DNA from: Flavobacteriia bacterium
Lineage (GTDB): Bacteria; Bacteroidota; Bacteroidia; Flavobacteriales; Flavobacteriaceae
Direction of reading: 5' to 3'
Assembly (NCBI GenBank): GCA_030617765.1
Contig: JAUWUU010000007.1
Coordinates: 1 to 32,344, forward strand
DNA length: 32,344 nt
In this document: positions 23,751-32,344 of the stretch, one piece after another
Position numbering within the stretch: the first letter of the stretch is position 1
How the letters are laid out: each line of letters begins with the position of its first letter
Made by a program: the position numbers and the translations under genes
Notes under the pieces: model-generated
Told to the model about the DNA's origin: nothing
What the model saw: only the letters and a program-made list of their open reading frames with translations
The model's database searches: none

Positions 23751-26390
23751 TTGAATAAAAATAAGAATTTGAAAAATTTAATAATATTTATCTTCTTTGT
23801 GTTTTTGCAATTGTCAATGAGCGCTCAGGAAACAAAAGATAAAATTCCAAGAAGAATTTATACAACCCAAAGTGTTGGAAATGCAAAAGTTCCTGAGATT
23901 GACGGTATTATTGATGAGGACGTTTGGAATCTGGTAGATTGGGATGGTGATTTTATTGAACGAAGTCCTGATGAAAATACACCACCGACACAACAAACCA
24001 AATTCAAAATTCTGTATGATGATAAAAATCTGTATTTCGCTGTAAGAGCTATTGATACTGAACCAGATAAAATTGAAAAAAGATTATCGAGAAGAGATGG
24101 TTTTGAAGGAGATTATATTGAAATTCATTTTGATAGTTACCATGATTTACGAACAGCTTTTTCGTTTACGGTTACTGCTGCAGGCGTAAAAGGAGATGAA
24201 GCAATTTCAGATAATGGTGAAAATTTTGATGAGAGTTGGAATCCGATATGGTATACAAAAGCAAATATTGATAAAGAAGGTTGGACAGCAGAGTTAAAAA
24301 TTCCGCTAAGTCAGTTGAGGTTTGGTAAAAGTGAAGAACAGATTTGGGGTATGCAGGTGATGAGAAGATTGTTTAGAGAAGAAGAACGGTCTCTTTGGCA
24401 AAGAATTCCACAAGATGCACCGGGGTGGGTGAGTGAATTTGGTGAATTACGGGGTTTAAAAAATTTAAAACCTCAAAAGCAAATTGAGATCCAACCATTT
24501 TTATTGGCACAGTATGATACTTATCCAAAAGAAGAAAATAATCCTTTTCGCGATGGTGATGATTTTTCTTTTAATGGGGGAGTTGATGGTAAAATTGGAA
24601 TCACAAATGATTTGACTTTAGACTTCACAATAAATCCTGATTTTGGACAAGTTGAAGCTGATCCGGCTGCAATTTCTTTAGATGGATTTCAAATATTTTT
24701 TGAAGAGCAAAGGCCATTCTTTATTGAAAACAAGAATATTTTCGATTACAGTTTTGCTGATAATCAAGATAATATCTTTTATTCAAGACGAATTGGAAGA
24801 CAACCACAAGGATATCCAGATTTATTAGAAAATGAATTTACGGATCTGCCAAATAATACCACTCTATTGGGTGCTGCAAAATTTAGTGGCAAAACAAAAA
24901 GTGGATGGTCAATCGGAATTTTAGAGAGTGTTACAGCAAAAGAGTATGCCAAAATTGATTTAAACGGAGAAAAGAGAGAAGAATTGGTTGAACCTTTAAC
25001 CAATTATTTTGTAGGAAGACTTCAAAAGGATTTTAATAAAAAGAATACATTTATCGGTGGAATTTTTACAGCTACAAACCGAAAAATTGAAGGCAATTTA
25101 GATTTTTTAAGGGAAAAGGCATATACGGGCGGTATTGATTTTAAACATCAATGGCAAGCAAGAAAGTATTATGTTGAGGGTAATATGATCGTTAGTAATG
25201 TTCAAGGAAGTAAAGAAGCCATTACTCAAACACAAGAATCACTCACCCATTTATTTCAAAGGGTAGATGCCAAACATGTTAGTGTTGACCCAAATAGGAC
25301 TTCTTTAACTGGTACTGGTGGGAAACTTGAAGCAGGGAAGAATGGAAGTGGGAATTGGGATTATAACGGAGGATTAACTTGGCGTTCACCGGAATTAGAA
25401 TTAAACGATATTGGATTTTTACGTCAGGCAGATGAAATTAATCAATTCGCCAATATCCAATATCAAACATTAAAACCATTTGGGATTTTTAGAAAAATTA
25501 ATGTAAGGCTCAATCAATATACTGGTTATGATTTTGATAAAAATTTCAACAGACTACAGTTTAGATTGAATTCCGGAATTGAATTTAAAAATAATTGGGG
25601 TGCCGATTTTGGATTAATAGGACGACCCAGATCCTATTCAAATACTGCTTTAAGGGGTGGCCCTCGTTTTAGATATTCTGAAGAATTTGTTAATTGGCTA
25701 TTTGTAGGTTCTGATTCTCGAAAAAAATTCAGATTTGTTGTAGGTTCGGTAATATCAAAATCCAAACAAGATCATGAATCCTTTTTTAAATTTGAAACAA
25801 GATTTAGCTATCAACCCACCAATGCATTAAATTTTTCGGTAGTTCCTGAGTTTTCTATCAATAAGAATAAAACTCAATATGTTGATGAAAAAGACTATTA
25901 TGGAGACCCAAGATATGTTACTGGTGAGATCGATAATCAAACTTTTAGTACTTCTTTTAGGATAAATTATACTATAAATCCTGATCTATCAATCCAGTTT
26001 TATGCAGAGCCTTTTGTATCTATTGGTAACTATACAAATTTTAATCATATCACAGATCCGGTTGCAGATGACCTTTATGATCGATTTAATCCTTACGATG
26101 ATAATCAGATAAGAATTAATGATGGAACCTATGAAGTTGATGAGAATAATGATGGATTAATTGATTATTCTTTTAGTGATCCGGATTTTGCATTTGTTCA
26201 ATACAGATCAAATTTGGTAGTCCGATGGGAATATATTCCCGGATCAGAGATTTATTTGGTTTGGTCACAAGGCACAACCGGATTTGGTGACCCGAATGAT
26301 AGATTATGGGGAAATATTGATAATGAAATTATTCAGCAAAAACCTGAAAATACATATTTGGTAAAAGTTACATATAGGTATATTTTTTAG
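23751..26390 (+). CDS. DUF5916 outer-membrane protein with N-terminal CBM9-like domain
   Basis: This large secreted protein (about 879 residues) has a signal peptide with a strong Ile/Phe core ending in LSMSAQ. A CBM9-like sandwich follows (about residues 35-225: PEIDGIIDEDVWN, then FKILYDDKNLYFAVRA and DGDYIEIHFDSYHD-like strands). The long remainder is a beta-strand-rich DUF5916 region ending in VTYRYIF, as barrel proteins do. IFFEEQRPFFIENKNIFDY is the characteristic DUF5916 segment. The molecular function of the family is not established; an outer-membrane role in binding or transport is inferred. No ATG precedes the signal peptide in frame. TTG 23751 or TTG 23769 (giving MKNLIIF) are the likely starts. 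It stands alone. Confidence 0.85.
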   Translation: MNKNKNLKNLIIFIFFVFLQLSMSAQETKDKIPRRIYTTQSVGNAKVPEIDGIIDEDVWNLVDWDGDFIERSPDENTPPTQQTKFKILYDDKNLYFAVRAIDTEPDKIEKRLSRRDGFEGDYIEIHFDSYHDLRTAFSFTVTAAGVKGDEAISDNGENFDESWNPIWYTKANIDKEGWTAELKIPLSQLRFGKSEEQIWGMQVMRRLFREEERSLWQRIPQDAPGWVSEFGELRGLKNLKPQKQIEIQPFLLAQYDTYPKEENNPFRDGDDFSFNGGVDGKIGITNDLTLDFTINPDFGQVEADPAAISLDGFQIFFEEQRPFFIENKNIFDYSFADNQDNIFYSRRIGRQPQGYPDLLENEFTDLPNNTTLLGAAKFSGKTKSGWSIGILESVTAKEYAKIDLNGEKREELVEPLTNYFVGRLQKDFNKKNTFIGGIFTATNRKIEGNLDFLREKAYTGGIDFKHQWQARKYYVEGNMIVSNVQGSKEAITQTQESLTHLFQRVDAKHVSVDPNRTSLTGTGGKLEAGKNGSGNWDYNGGLTWRSPELELNDIGFLRQADEINQFANIQYQTLKPFGIFRKINVRLNQYTGYDFDKNFNRLQFRLNSGIEFKNNWGADFGLIGRPRSYSNTALRGGPRFRYSEEFVNWLFVGSDSRKKFRFVVGSVISKSKQDHESFFKFETRFSYQPTNALNFSVVPEFSINKNKTQYVDEKDYYGDPRYVTGEIDNQTFSTSFRINYTINPDLSIQFYAEPFVSIGNYTNFNHITDPVADDLYDRFNPYDDNQIRINDGTYEVDENNDGLIDYSFSDPDFAFVQYRSNLVVRWEYIPGSEIYLVWSQGTTGFGDPNDRLWGNIDNEIIQQKPENTYLVKVTYRYIF

Positions 26391-26471
26391 GGTCTAAGTC
26401 TAATGTAAAATTTAACATACTTTATAGGATAGTGTCTTGAAACTTAAAACTCTAAATTTTATACTAAAATC

Positions 26472-29306
26472 CTAATGCGCTTCCAACCAATTATCACCTT
26501 CACCCAAATCAACAACCAAAGGAATGGATAATTTATAGGCATTTTCCATTTCTTGTTTGATTAATGGTTTTAGTTTTTCAAGCTCATCTTTGTGGACATC
26601 AAAAACCAATTCATCATGAACCTGTAGAAGCATTTTTGACTTAAAAAGCTCTTTATCCATTTTTTTATGGATATTTATCATAGCTATCTTGATAATATCT
26701 GCTGCACTCCCTTGTACAGGTGCATTAACAGCATTTCGTTCATCACCAGATCTAACAATGGAATTTCTAGAATTAATATTATTTAAATATCGTCTTCTGC
26801 CTAAAATCGTTTCTACATAACCGTTTTCTCTAGCAAAATCAATTTGTTTAGATATATACGCTTTTAGTGTAGGGTAGGTTTTGTAATATGCATCTATCAA
26901 TTCTTTGGATTCTGACCTACTTAAATTGGTTTGTTGACTTAATCCAAAAGCAGATACGCCATATATAATTCCAAAATTTACTGTTTTTGCATGACTTCTT
27001 TGCTCGCGTGTTACATCTTCTAACAGAACATTAAATACTTTAGCTGCAGTTGATCTATGAATATCTTCACCTCTTAAAAATGAGGCTTTCATTTCTTCAT
27101 CACCACTCATTTCTGCAATTAAGCGCAATTCAATTTGAGAATAATCTGCTGCAAGTAAAGTGTAGTTTTTATCTCTTGGAATAAATGCTTTCCGAATCAA
27201 TTTTCCTCTTTCTGTACGAATAGGGATATTTTGTAAGTTAGGATTATTAGAACTCAATCTTCCTGTTGCTGCAACTGCCTGACTGTAGGTTGTGTGAATT
27301 CTTCCGGTTTTTTTATTTACTTCATTGGGTAAAGCATCAACATAAGTATTTTTTAATTTTATCAATCCTCTCCACTCTAAAATATTTGCAACAATTGGAT
27401 GTTTGGGAGCTAATTTTGATAAAATTTCTTCACCGGTTGCATATTGTCCGGTTTTGGTTTTTTTAGGTTTTTCAACTAATTTTAGTTCTTCAAATAAAAC
27501 AACCCCTAATTGTTTGGGCGAAGCAAGATTAAAGTTTGTATTAGACTCGCTATAAATTTTATTTTCGAGAATAATAATTTCTTCAGTAAATTGATCTGAA
27601 AGAGATTTTAAGAAATCAAGATCAATATTAATACCTTCTAATTCCATTTGGGCTAAAACGTCAATTAATGGAATTTCAATATTTTCAAATAATTTAGTAA
27701 GGTTATTTTTCTCTAATTCTTTTTTAAAGATCTGTTTTAATTGCCAAGTGATGTCTGCATCTTCAACAGCATATTCGGTTTGTTTATCAATGTCAACATT
27801 TCGCATTGATCCTTGATTTTTACCTTTTTTACCGATTAATGAAGTAATGGAAATTGGTTGATAATTCAAATAAGTTTCAGCCAAAACATTCATGTTATGA
27901 CGCATATCAGGATTGATTAAATAATGTGCAATCATGGTATCATAGATATTACCTTTAATCTTTATTCCGTAATTGTTTAAAATTTTGATGTCGTATTTGA
28001 TGTTCTGTCCGATTTTTTCAATTCCACCATCTTCAAAAAAGGGCTTAAAGAATTCTAATAATGCTAAAGTTTCTTCTCTATTTTCAGGAAATGAAACATA
28101 ATATCCTTTTCCTTTTTCGTACGAAAATGAAATTCCAACCAATTCAGCAGTTAGCGTATTTAGACCTGTGGTTTCGGTATCAAAGCAAACCGACTTTTGT
28201 TGCAATAATTTTTTTAATAGTAGTTTTTGCGCAGTAGAAGTGTTTACAGATTGATAAAAATGATTTGTATTTATAGAAGTATTAAAACCAGTGTTTAATT
28301 CTTGTAAGCTACCTTCAACCGGAGTGGCAAAAATATCTAATTGCTGACTTTTTTCATTTGGTTTTTTTGGTGGTTGATCTTTTGGTTCTACATTCTTTAA
28401 AGGCGAAATATTTTGTGTAGGTGCAGAAAATATATTGTTCATAGTTTCCTGCATACGACGAAATTCAAGCTCTTGAAAGATTTCACTTGCTTTTTGAAAA
28501 TCAGGAGTATTTAATTCAAAAACTTCTTCATGAAATTCAACAGGGCAATCTAGCATAATAGTAGCTAATTGTTTTGAAAGAATTCCAAGATCAGCATTGG
28601 CTTCAATTTTTTCTTTTATTTTTCCTTTGAGTTCGTGAGTATTGGCTAAAAGATTTTCCATACTACCATATTGTTTGAGAAATTTTTTAGCAGTTTTATC
28701 TCCAACACCTGGCAACCCAGGTATATTATCAACAGCATCTCCTTTCATGCCTAAGAAATCAATTACCTGTTTTGGATCATCAATTTCAAAAACTTCTTTT
28801 ACTTTATCCACTCCCCAAATTTCAATACCATTTCCCATTCGTGATGGTTTGTACATAAAAACATTATCAGTAACCAATTGTGCAAAATCTTTATCTGGTG
28901 TGACCATATAGGTTTTATATCCGGCTTTTTCAGCTTGTATTGATAAGGTTCCAATTAAGTCGTCTGCTTCAATTCCTTCTTTTTCAATAATTGGAATATG
29001 CATTGCCTTTAAGATCTCATAAATATATGGAATGGCAATTTTTATGGCTTCGGGAGTTTCTTGACGATTAGATTTGTATTCAGCGAAAGCTTCAGTTCTA
29101 ACATGAGATCCGCCTTTATCAAAAGCAACTGCTAAGTGGTCGGGTTTTTCTCTTCTTATCACATCTAATAATGAATTCATAAAACCTAAAATTGCCGAAG
29201 TATCCATTCCTTTAGAATTAATTCTAGGATTTTTTATTAAAGCGTAATATCCTCTAAAAATTAATGCGAAAGCATCTAATAAAAAAAGACGTTTTTGTTG
29301 AGCCAT
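26472..29306 (-). CDS. polA: DNA polymerase I
   Basis: PolA fills gaps and removes RNA primers in replication and repair. The 944-residue protein has all three domains. The 5' nuclease (1-300) starts LFLLDAFALIFRGYYAL and contains GIEADDLIGTL and DFLGMKGDAVDNIPGLPGVG. The 3'-5' exonuclease has its DTE motif intact at D376 and YAVEDADITWQL later, so proofreading should work. The polymerase has motif A DYSQIELR (D721), motif B RSHAKTVNFGIIYG and motif C QVHDELVFDV (D898). Length is typical for Bacteroidota. It is divergent from the thioredoxin-like gene and convergent with the DUF5916 gene. Confidence 0.98.
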   Translation of the reverse strand: MAQQKRLFLLDAFALIFRGYYALIKNPRINSKGMDTSAILGFMNSLLDVIRREKPDHLAVAFDKGGSHVRTEAFAEYKSNRQETPEAIKIAIPYIYEILKAMHIPIIEKEGIEADDLIGTLSIQAEKAGYKTYMVTPDKDFAQLVTDNVFMYKPSRMGNGIEIWGVDKVKEVFEIDDPKQVIDFLGMKGDAVDNIPGLPGVGDKTAKKFLKQYGSMENLLANTHELKGKIKEKIEANADLGILSKQLATIMLDCPVEFHEEVFELNTPDFQKASEIFQELEFRRMQETMNNIFSAPTQNISPLKNVEPKDQPPKKPNEKSQQLDIFATPVEGSLQELNTGFNTSINTNHFYQSVNTSTAQKLLLKKLLQQKSVCFDTETTGLNTLTAELVGISFSYEKGKGYYVSFPENREETLALLEFFKPFFEDGGIEKIGQNIKYDIKILNNYGIKIKGNIYDTMIAHYLINPDMRHNMNVLAETYLNYQPISITSLIGKKGKNQGSMRNVDIDKQTEYAVEDADITWQLKQIFKKELEKNNLTKLFENIEIPLIDVLAQMELEGINIDLDFLKSLSDQFTEEIIILENKIYSESNTNFNLASPKQLGVVLFEELKLVEKPKKTKTGQYATGEEILSKLAPKHPIVANILEWRGLIKLKNTYVDALPNEVNKKTGRIHTTYSQAVAATGRLSSNNPNLQNIPIRTERGKLIRKAFIPRDKNYTLLAADYSQIELRLIAEMSGDEEMKASFLRGEDIHRSTAAKVFNVLLEDVTREQRSHAKTVNFGIIYGVSAFGLSQQTNLSRSESKELIDAYYKTYPTLKAYISKQIDFARENGYVETILGRRRYLNNINSRNSIVRSGDERNAVNAPVQGSAADIIKIAMINIHKKMDKELFKSKMLLQVHDELVFDVHKDELEKLKPLIKQEMENAYKLSIPLVVDLGEGDNWLEAH

Positions 29307-29426
29307 ATTTATTTCTTGTATTTTTTGTAAAAATAATCAAATGATTTGCTTTTGTAATATATAAAAAAATATTGTATTGAAAATGTTTTTTCACGAATGA
29401 TGAAAGGGCTAATCGATTAAATATGT

Positions 29427-29434
29427 TATATTTG
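29427..29434 (+). promoter_or_regulatory. Candidate -7 box for the thioredoxin-like gene
   Basis: TATATTTG matches TAnnTTTG and lies 27 bases before the ATG at 29462 in the polA divergent region. No TTG is found at the -33 position. Confidence 0.45.
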
Positions 29435-29461
29435 TATGTGTTGTACTAAAAAATTATTTAT

Positions 29462-29758
29462 ATGACTAAGTTTGGCGAGCTTATAAAATCGAATGCTCCT
29501 ACTTTAATTGACTTTTATTCGAGAAAGGAAAAAGAAATCGATGGTCTTCATTCGGTATTGCGTGATGTTGCTGAAGCTTTAGGAGATAATGCCAGAATCG
29601 TTAAAATTGATATTTCTAAAAATGAATCTCTGGCAAATGCACTTCGTATAAAAGGAAATACAACATTTATTATCTACAAAAAGGGCGAAATGAAGTGGCG
29701 CCAAACGGGTATGCAGGATGCTAATACTTTGATCAGTTTGGTAAAGCAGTATATATAA
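29462..29758 (+). CDS. Thioredoxin-fold protein lacking the redox cysteines
   Basis: The 98-residue protein follows the thioredoxin pattern: a strand with LIDFYS (15-20), helix 2, the KIDISKNESLANALRIKG segment, then FIIYKKGEMKWRQTG (69-83) and a last helix. The place of WCGPC is taken by RKEKEIDG and the protein has no cysteine at all, so it cannot be a disulfide reductase. The cis-proline before the third strand is also replaced (GNTT at 65-68, where IPT is usual). Cysteine-free small thioredoxins occur in Flavobacteria. A binding or chaperone-like role is inferred. It is a single gene with its own promoter and terminator. Confidence 0.85.
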   Translation: MTKFGELIKSNAPTLIDFYSRKEKEIDGLHSVLRDVAEALGDNARIVKIDISKNESLANALRIKGNTTFIIYKKGEMKWRQTGMQDANTLISLVKQYI

Positions 29759-29761
29759 TAA

Positions 29762-29794
29762 AAAAAGATTGCCATTAGTTGACAATCTTTTTAT
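29762..29794. terminator. Bidirectional terminator between the thioredoxin-like gene and the PiT gene
   Basis: AAAAAGATTG (29762-29771) pairs with CAATCTTTTT (29783-29792) around an 11-base loop. T or A runs flank both sides, so it can serve both convergent genes. Confidence 0.85.
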
Positions 29795-29817
29795 CCTCAT
29801 TTTTAGTTTTTTTTAAA

Positions 29818-32082
29818 TTATATTTTAATCTTTTCTTTTTTCATATTAAGATCAAATTCTTGAAATAATTCTAATAAATGCATAATTGCCTGAATCAGAT
29901 CTTTTGTTTCAAGAAGATTACCAAAATATAGAGTAGTATTTTTTGGACTAGATTCTTCAGTTCTGATTCTTCTAATTTGCTTTTCAATAGATTCTGAAAC
30001 GTGATGAAATAATTCCTGTTTTTCAGAAATTATAGTACTAATATTTTCAAATTTTCTATCAACAAAAGTATGTTCAATGTCATTCAACATTTCACTTAAT
30101 TGCTTATCAATAATTTTTAGATCGTTAATTTGACTATTTTTGAGGTTTTTATGATTGTTGTTAACGTGTTTGTAACTTGCTTTTGATATATAACTTATTG
30201 ATTGAGAAATATCTTGTAAATACCCTAAAATTAAAAGGTAAAATCTACTTGCTTCAACAGATGACTCATCTAAAGATCGTATAAAATAAAAAACGCCATC
30301 TTTTAAAATATCAACTTCATTATTTAATTTATTAATACGCTTTTCAGTTTTTTTTAACTTATTCAAATCATGAGATGATAGGTCTTTTACAACACTTGAG
30401 TATAATTTATTCACTCTCCGTACTACTTCTGAAATATGGTCGGAAGTTTCTTCAATCACCTCGTTTACCGTTATTAATTCAGCTTTTTTAATCACTTTTT
30501 TCTCTTTTTTCTCTTTTTCTTCTTTTTTGTGATTGATAAAATTTCGTATGATCAAAAAGAAAACCAAAGTTAAAATTAGAGCAATGGCAGTTATACCGCC
30601 TGTATGAATTAGATATGCAAAAACCGCTGAAGTTATAAAGGCAGCCAAAGCTGTAAAAAACCAGCCTCCAACAACATTTACCACACCCGCAACTCGATAA
30701 ACAGCACTTTCTCTATCCCATGCTCTATCGGCTAAAGAAGTACCCATGGCTACCATAAAAGTTACATAAGTAGTTGATAGTGGTAATTTGTAGGAAGTAG
30801 CTATTGAAATTAATATACCGGCAACCATTAAATTGGTTGAAGCTCTAATCGCATCAAAAGCAGGAATTTCATAGGTTTTATGTTTTGGTAATGATACCAC
30901 TGGTTTTTCAAATCTTTTTTCAATTTTATGTTTTATTGATTTTGGCATAACGAAGCCTGTAACACTCGAAATACCCATTGTACCTCTCACAATTAATCTT
31001 GACAAATTATTGGGTTGAAATCTCTCATAACCATCATCTTGTCGGGCTAAATTAACTTCAGTTGCTGCAACTTTACGTGCTTTTGATGAAAACCATAATG
31101 TTAGCACCATTATTAATCCGGCAACAAGCAAGAAAATTTGTGGTGTTGGTACTTTTCCTGCCAAGACTTCCATGCTAAATTCATTAGGAGCAATTCCTGA
31201 AACTTTCCATGCTTCGTATGAATTCCATGCAGCCATTGGTACGCCAATAAAGTTTACCAAGTCATTCCCTGCAAAGGCAAGTGCCAAAGCAAATGTACCA
31301 ACCGAAATAATAATTTTAAAAATATTTATTTTTAAAACAGTGGTTAAAAAATATGATAAACCTGTCCAAAATGCTAAAGCACCAATAATAATATAGATTT
31401 CATTCCCTTCAATAAATCCTTTTAGATCTTTGTAATAGACGGTTCCTTTTAACCCTTTCATAAAGATAAAATATGTAATTGCAGTAAGCGCAAACCCTCC
31501 AAATAAAGCAATATAGATCTTTGGTTTTTGTTCAAAATTAAATGTTAACAATAAACGGGTAATATATTGTACGATAGCGCCTATTGTAAATGCAAAAACT
31601 ACTGATAATAAAATTCCTAATATGATCGTTATCGCTTTTTCAGAATTGATATATTGCGATATGTTTGAGATTGTTTCAGTGTCTGAGGATGCAATTTTTA
31701 TTAATGCCATGGCAACTGCAGCACCCAATAATTCAAAAACTATAGAAACAGTTGTTGAAGTTGGCATTCCTAAAGTGTTGAAAAAGTCGAGCAGCAGGAT
31801 ATCGGTTACCATAACTGCCATGAAGATGATCATGATCTCATTAAAGTAAAACTCTCCAGGATTGAAAATTCCTTTTCGGGCAACTTCCATCATTCCGCTA
31901 GAAAAAACAGCCCCCAAAGCAATACCTAAACTCGCAACTATCATAATAGTTTTCAAAGTGACCACTTTTGATCCAATAGCCGAATTTAAAAAATTAACTG
32001 CATCGTTACTAACACCCACAACTAAATCAATAATTGCTAAAGCTACCAAAGCAATAAGCATTAAAATGTAAATATTTTCCAT
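29818..32082 (-). CDS. PiT-family inorganic phosphate permease with C-terminal PhoU-like domain
   Basis: PiT permeases import phosphate (as metal phosphate) with H+ or Na+. The 754-residue protein has the duplicated signature GVSNDAVNFLNS (23-34) and LAFAGNDLVNFIGVP in the second block. There are about a dozen membrane helices up to about residue 513, and PTSTTVSIVFEL and LPLSTTYVTFMVAMG form the paired inner repeats. After a very basic linker (about 518-535) residues 540-754 form long amphipathic helices that resemble a DUF47/PhoU bundle, normally a separate protein that gates the permease. No pho box or separate phoU is in the window. A 262-bp AT-rich region upstream shows no clear promoter box. 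Confidence 0.93.
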   Translation of the reverse strand: MENIYILMLIALVALAIIDLVVGVSNDAVNFLNSAIGSKVVTLKTIMIVASLGIALGAVFSSGMMEVARKGIFNPGEFYFNEIMIIFMAVMVTDILLLDFFNTLGMPTSTTVSIVFELLGAAVAMALIKIASSDTETISNISQYINSEKAITIILGILLSVVFAFTIGAIVQYITRLLLTFNFEQKPKIYIALFGGFALTAITYFIFMKGLKGTVYYKDLKGFIEGNEIYIIIGALAFWTGLSYFLTTVLKINIFKIIISVGTFALALAFAGNDLVNFIGVPMAAWNSYEAWKVSGIAPNEFSMEVLAGKVPTPQIFLLVAGLIMVLTLWFSSKARKVAATEVNLARQDDGYERFQPNNLSRLIVRGTMGISSVTGFVMPKSIKHKIEKRFEKPVVSLPKHKTYEIPAFDAIRASTNLMVAGILISIATSYKLPLSTTYVTFMVAMGTSLADRAWDRESAVYRVAGVVNVVGGWFFTALAAFITSAVFAYLIHTGGITAIALILTLVFFLIIRNFINHKKEEKEKKEKKVIKKAELITVNEVIEETSDHISEVVRRVNKLYSSVVKDLSSHDLNKLKKTEKRINKLNNEVDILKDGVFYFIRSLDESSVEASRFYLLILGYLQDISQSISYISKASYKHVNNNHKNLKNSQINDLKIIDKQLSEMLNDIEHTFVDRKFENISTIISEKQELFHHVSESIEKQIRRIRTEESSPKNTTLYFGNLLETKDLIQAIMHLLELFQEFDLNMKKEKIKI

Positions 32083-32344
32083 TGTGTGATATAATTTTTG
32101 AAATGAAAATCTAAAATAGTTAATTTTATCTAAATTAACAGAATGTTATTAAATCATTTTTTTAAATAATTAAAGTAACATAAACTAAATATAAAATTTA
32201 CATAAATGAGTGCTTTTGGTTTCTTTGCCAAAAAAAATGTTTTGTTAAATTAAGTAAGTTTTATTTGAAAATTAGCAAAAATAAAACCAAATCGTATCAA
32301 GATAAATCTAATATATTATTAATAAACTTTTACCTATTTCTTGT

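Noticed and set aside
32206-32253. 15-codon frame beginning MSAFGFF upstream of the PiT gene
   Set aside because: Too short, with no recognised product and no promoter box in front of it.

Overview
The window is AT-rich chromosomal DNA from a member of the Bacteroidota, most likely a Flavobacteriales-type organism. The signs are the tight gene packing without Shine-Dalgarno sequences, several TAnnTTTG promoter -7 boxes (one with a TTTG -33 box at 19 bp), tRNA genes without encoded CCA, a DUF5916 outer-membrane protein, a PIDGG-type C-terminal sorting tail, and the ribE/pdxA/yceD/rpmF/fabH/accB/accC gene order. Nearly everything is core housekeeping. I see no phage, insertion sequence, CRISPR array, plasmid origin or defence island.

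Layout. 1-650: tRNA(CAT) and a 60-residue secreted microprotein. 651-6297: riboflavin synthase, pdxA, yceD-rpmF, then fabH-accB-accC, which start fatty acid synthesis. 6321-8644: an Lrp-type regulator, a membrane zinc metallopeptidase and asparaginase I. 8729-11187: tRNA-Ser(GGA) and a four-gene ExbB / unknown membrane protein / ExbD / ExbD operon, the probable proton-driven energiser of an envelope system. 11260-12051: an outer-membrane beta-barrel gene with an unusual leader. 12046-19011 (minus strand): a PAP2-like membrane protein, rpoN, asnS, rmlA and a large RND/MMPL exporter. 19133-23356 (minus strand): translation genes frr, pyrH, tsf, rpsB, rpsI and rplM, the last driven by the best promoter in the window. 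23751-26390: a CBM9/DUF5916 outer-membrane protein. 26472-32082: polA, a cysteine-less thioredoxin-fold protein and a PiT phosphate permease with a PhoU-like tail.

The most striking observation is in frr (ribosome recycling factor). The expected N-terminus is encoded from an ATG at 19687, but codon 14 is an in-frame TAA. Only three bases later there is an in-frame ATG (19642) that would give a 169-residue protein lacking about 15 N-terminal residues. This could be a sequencing error, a tolerated nonsense mutation, or a stop-restart device. The last is an attractive idea because lack of RRF is known to favour reinitiation just after stop codons, so the arrangement could sense RRF level. Further points for a second look are a structured leader at 11285-11372, a periplasmic CxxC insert in one ExbD, loss of both CxxC and cis-proline in the thioredoxin-like protein, a 38-bp perfect palindrome between rpsI and rpsB, and the PIDGG microprotein.
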